Below, one piece after another: positions 14,939 to 16,988 of a stretch of 16,988 bases of DNA. A program made the translations under genes and the position numbers. How positions within the stretch are numbered: the stretch's first letter is position 1; each line of letters opens with the position of its first letter. Source of the DNA: Candidatus Scatomorpha stercoravium (GTDB lineage: Bacteria; Bacillota; Clostridia; Oscillospirales; Oscillospiraceae); the NCBI GenBank assembly GCA_018716005.1, contig DVKN01000006.1, forward strand, positions 1 to 16,988, given 5' to 3'. The notes beneath the pieces were generated by a model. That model saw only the letters and a list, made by a program, of their open reading frames with translations. It was not told where the DNA came from and did not search any database.

Positions 14939-15671
14939 CCTCGGCAAGCGCTATCCCGGCTTTGCCCTCGAGGGCGTCGGCTTCTCCCTCGCACCCCGCC
15001 GAATCATGGGCCTGATAGGCAAAAACGGCGCGGGCAAAAGCACGCTTTTAAAAGCCGTCCTCAACATGATACCGGCGGAGGGCGGCGAAGTCCTGATGTT
15101 CCAAAAGGACTTCCGCCGGCACGAAAAGGAGTGCCGGCAGCGGATAGGCGTTGTATTCGGCGGGATTGACTTCTATCCCCTGAAAAAGCTCTCCGCCATT
15201 ACGTCCGTTACCCGGAAATTCTATCCGGACTGGGACGAGGCCAGGTATCAGGAATATGTCCGCCGGTTCGCGCTGGATGAACGCAAAAGGTTCAAAGAGC
15301 TCTCCAGCGGGATGAAAGTCAAATATCTGCTCGCGCTGGCCCTGTCTCACCGCGCCGAGCTGCTGATTCTTGACGAGCCGACCTCCGGGTTAGACCCGGT
15401 ATCCCGCGACGAGCTGCTCGATATATTCCGGCAGCTTGTGAATAACGGGAGCTGCTCCATCCTGTTTTCAACCCATATCACCTCTGATTTGGACAGGTGC
15501 GCGGACGATATTACCTATATTCAAAACGGCAGAGTGCTTAAAAGCGCCCAAAAGGGCGAGTTCCTGAGCTCCTTCGAGCATTTGAGGACGCCTGAGGACG
15601 CGGGCCCGCTTTCGCTCGAGGAAATCATGCTGCGCACGGAAAGGAGGGAGCGGGATGGCTCTGCTGTATAA
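14913..15671 (+). CDS. ABC transporter ATP-binding protein (PmtA/YhcH-like small exporter)
   Basis: A 252-residue ATPase starting at GTG 14913 with GGAG 7 nt upstream, inside the end of the regulator gene. Walker A GKNGAGKST is at 36-44, the signature is a degenerate SSGM (131-134 in KELSSGMKVK), Walker B LLILDE at 150-155, D-loop SGLD at 158-161 and H-loop H188 in FSTHIT. The Q-loop region reads VFGGIDFY and lacks a clear Gln. These features fit the short-ATPase subgroup paired with ABC2_membrane_5 permeases, which includes the staphylococcal phenol-soluble-modulin exporter PmtA and bacitracin or lantibiotic-type exporters. It overlaps the following permease gene by 17 nt. Confidence 0.92.
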   Translation: METILSVRNLGKRYPGFALEGVGFSLAPRRIMGLIGKNGAGKSTLLKAVLNMIPAEGGEVLMFQKDFRRHEKECRQRIGVVFGGIDFYPLKKLSAITSVTRKFYPDWDEARYQEYVRRFALDERKRFKELSSGMKVKYLLALALSHRAELLILDEPTSGLDPVSRDELLDIFRQLVNNGSCSILFSTHITSDLDRCADDITYIQNGRVLKSAQKGEFLSSFEHLRTPEDAGPLSLEEIMLRTERRERDGSAV

Positions 15672-16293
15672 GGAGCTGCGCCTTGCGGCCCATCCGAGCT
15701 CGATTGTCTTCTCCTTTCTGGGCTGCCTCGTGCTCGTGCCGGCCTATCCCTTCAGCGTGGTTTTCATGTTCGGCTGCCTCGCGCCATACGTCACTTTTGT
15801 GAACTCGCGGGAGGCGAACGACATATGGTACGCGGCCGTCCTGCCGGTGACAAAGCGGGAGAGCGTCTTCGGGAAGTGCGCACTTGTCGTATTCTTCCAG
15901 CTGTTTCAGCTGCTTTTCTCCGTCCCGTTCGCGCTTCTGCGCCATGCGCTGGATTTCCCCAACAACCCCGTCGGTCTGGACGCGACCGCGGCCTGGTACG
16001 GCTTCGGGCTCATGATATACGCCGCCTTCGATTTTGTCTTCCTCACGGCCTTTTATAAGAGCGGTTACCGGGCGGGCAGGGCTTTTATACTCGCGTCAAT
16101 CCCCATGGTTCTCCTCATGGCCGCGGCGGAGGCTGCCGCCCACATCCCGGCGCTTGCCTGGATGGACAGCTGCCGGGCGGAGCATCTGCTCATGCAGCTT
16201 CCGGTTCTAGCGGCCGGGCTGGTCTCCTACGGCGCGCTCCTCCCCCTGGCGTACCGGATTTCCGCGAAACGCTTTGAAAAAGCCGATTTGTAG
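15655..16293 (+). CDS. ABC-2 family permease (ABC2_membrane_5/PmtB-like)
   Basis: A 212-residue membrane protein with about six hydrophobic segments and little extramembrane sequence. The N-terminus MALLYKELRLAAHPSS followed by membrane segments, a NDIWYAAVLPVTKRESVFGK loop (residues 55-74, the N-x-LPV-x-R pattern of the family) and a C-terminal helix are typical of ABC2_membrane_5 half-permeases such as PmtB/PmtD. ATG 15655 has AAGGAGG 7 nt upstream. It partners with the overlapping ATPase. One permease gene implies a homodimer or a partner encoded elsewhere. Likely cargo in this family is a peptide or amphipathic toxin; this is inference. A 15-bp hairpin follows. Confidence 0.88.
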   Translation: MALLYKELRLAAHPSSIVFSFLGCLVLVPAYPFSVVFMFGCLAPYVTFVNSREANDIWYAAVLPVTKRESVFGKCALVVFFQLFQLLFSVPFALLRHALDFPNNPVGLDATAAWYGFGLMIYAAFDFVFLTAFYKSGYRAGRAFILASIPMVLLMAAAEAAAHIPALAWMDSCRAEHLLMQLPVLAAGLVSYGALLPLAYRISAKRFEKADL

Positions 16294-16308
16294 GCCTGAT
16301 AACGGCAA

Positions 16309-16342
16309 AGTCCCTGAAAAGCCCATAGGCTTTTCAGGGACT
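16309..16342. terminator. Shared hairpin between convergent permease and GNAT genes
   Basis: A perfect 15-bp stem AGTCCCTGAAAAGCC (16309-16323) / GGCTTTTCAGGGACT (16328-16342), loop CATA. It lies between the permease stop (16293) and the acetyltransferase stop (16380). T-tails are weak on both strands, so termination efficiency is uncertain although placement is typical. Confidence 0.75.
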
Positions 16343-16379
16343 CGCTGTGTGAGCGTATTTCGGTTTCTCGCTTCGGAAG

Positions 16380-16814
16380 TCACGCCAGGCGCATATACAG
16401 GATGGGATAGGGGTTCCCCTGCTCGTCTGTTTCGGAGCGGGCGTAAGCCTCGAAGCCCATGTGCTCGTAGAAGCCCGCGGCCCGGGGGTTTTGTTCGTTT
16501 ACGGCGAGGCGGCGGACCCCGTAGCTCTCAATCCCGAGCCGGAGCAGGCGCCTGCCGAGGCCCTTCCCGCGCTCTTCGGGGTCGATAAAGAGCATTTCGA
16601 GCGCGCCGTCCTCGACGCCCATAAACGCCGCCGGGGCCCCGGCCTCGTCCTTCGCGACCAGCAGATGCGCGACGCCGAGCAGCGCCTGCGGGACGTATTC
16701 CCTGATGCTCCTCACTTCCCCGTCGGACAGGAACAGGTGCGTCGCCCGCACGAACCCCCCCAGAAGCTCCCGCACAAGCTCCTCCGTCCTCTCAGCCGCC
16801 TCATAAATCCTCAA
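16380..16814 (-). CDS. GNAT-family N-acetyltransferase, YjaB-like
   Basis: A 144-residue acetyl-CoA-dependent N-acetyltransferase. The acetyl-CoA pyrophosphate loop ERGKGLGRR is at 81-89 (R/Q-x-x-G-x-G/A), preceded by the beta strand LEMLFIDPE (72-80), and the C-terminal NEQNPRAAGFYEHMGF (106-121) is the classical motif B. The N-terminal ATHLFLS and C-terminal GNPYPILYM (133-141) match my memory of E. coli YjaB, which has nearly the same length. The start is a TTG at 16812-16814 with a G-rich ribosome site (GGGGGGG) 7 nt upstream; no in-frame ATG fits the N-terminus. The gene is monocistronic, convergent with the permease operon. Substrate unknown. Confidence 0.88.
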   Translation of the reverse strand: MRIYEAAERTEELVRELLGGFVRATHLFLSDGEVRSIREYVPQALLGVAHLLVAKDEAGAPAAFMGVEDGALEMLFIDPEERGKGLGRRLLRLGIESYGVRRLAVNEQNPRAAGFYEHMGFEAYARSETDEQGNPYPILYMRLA

Positions 16815-16988
16815 TCAATATCCCCCCCAGCTCAAGCACTCCGGACACGGGGCTCACTCCCACTCGGCAAATTCAGATATAGTAGGGTGTATTTGAGGTG
16901 ATTTCGCAGGAAAAACTTTCGCAAATATGTTAATATTCCACCTGCTATTTTCGGCTGTAAAGTTTATTAGTATCAAAATAGTATCACA
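16815..16988. other. AT-rich right edge, no secure gene
   Basis: This stretch upstream of the acetyltransferase becomes clearly richer in A/T than the rest of the window after about 16870. It holds a short direct repeat TAGTATCA at 16968-16975 and 16979-16986 (11-bp period). One minus-strand frame is open from the window edge to a TGA near 16850 (ending FAEWE), about 45 codons, but its composition is unlike the neighbouring genes and I do not recognise it. It may be the tail of a gene outside the window or non-coding. Confidence 0.4.

Noticed and set aside
1..16988. CRISPR array, tRNA or rRNA genes, insertion sequences
   Set aside because: No regularly spaced repeats, no cloverleaf-like or rRNA-like sequence and no transposase or terminal inverted repeat pair was seen.

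Overview
The window is high-GC bacterial DNA with strong AGGAGG-type ribosome binding sites, short operons and perfect-stem terminators. An SLH-domain surface protein, XRE-AbrB and TetR regulators and small ABC-2 exporters point to a Bacillota (Clostridia-like, probably anaerobic or gut-associated) chromosome. This assignment is an inference from gene content and translation signals; no rRNA, tRNA or phylogenetic marker is present.

Left part (1-5003): a small redox and transport cluster. A TetR regulator (2316-2900, minus) is divergent from a 661-residue Old Yellow Enzyme/2,4-dienoyl-CoA-reductase-like flavoenzyme with FMN, Fe-S and FAD/NAD(P) parts (2971-4956, plus). Downstream of the regulator, also on the minus strand, lie an MFS transporter (633-2006) broken by an in-frame TAG and a short-chain dehydrogenase (1-596) that runs off the window. 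Enone reductase plus SDR plus MFS resembles bile-acid or steroid loci such as bai in composition, but the substrate is unknown. Three copies of AGAAT-N3-ATTCT lie between tetR and the MFS gene and are candidate operators.

Middle (5043-11216): an orphan protein with several winged-helix modules and a PD-(D/E)XK nuclease (5043-7121, minus) is divergent from a four-gene exporter operon (7405-11161, plus): TetR regulator, ABC ATPase and two ABC-2 permeases. A long hairpin follows that operon.

Right-middle (11228-14273, minus): a three-gene module consists of an intact tyrosine recombinase, a degenerate recombinase-like paralogue lacking catalytic residues, and a secreted DUF11 plus three-SLH surface protein. 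The last two each carry a reading-frame break equivalent to one missing base. A perfect 10-4-10 inverted repeat lies between the two recombinase genes. The arrangement suggests a decayed or variable surface-protein module.

Right end (14435-16988): an XRE-AbrB fusion regulator overlaps an ABC ATPase, which overlaps a small ABC-2 permease, giving a compact plus-strand operon. It is convergent with a YjaB-like GNAT acetyltransferase (16380-16814, minus). The last ~170 bases are AT-rich with no secure gene.
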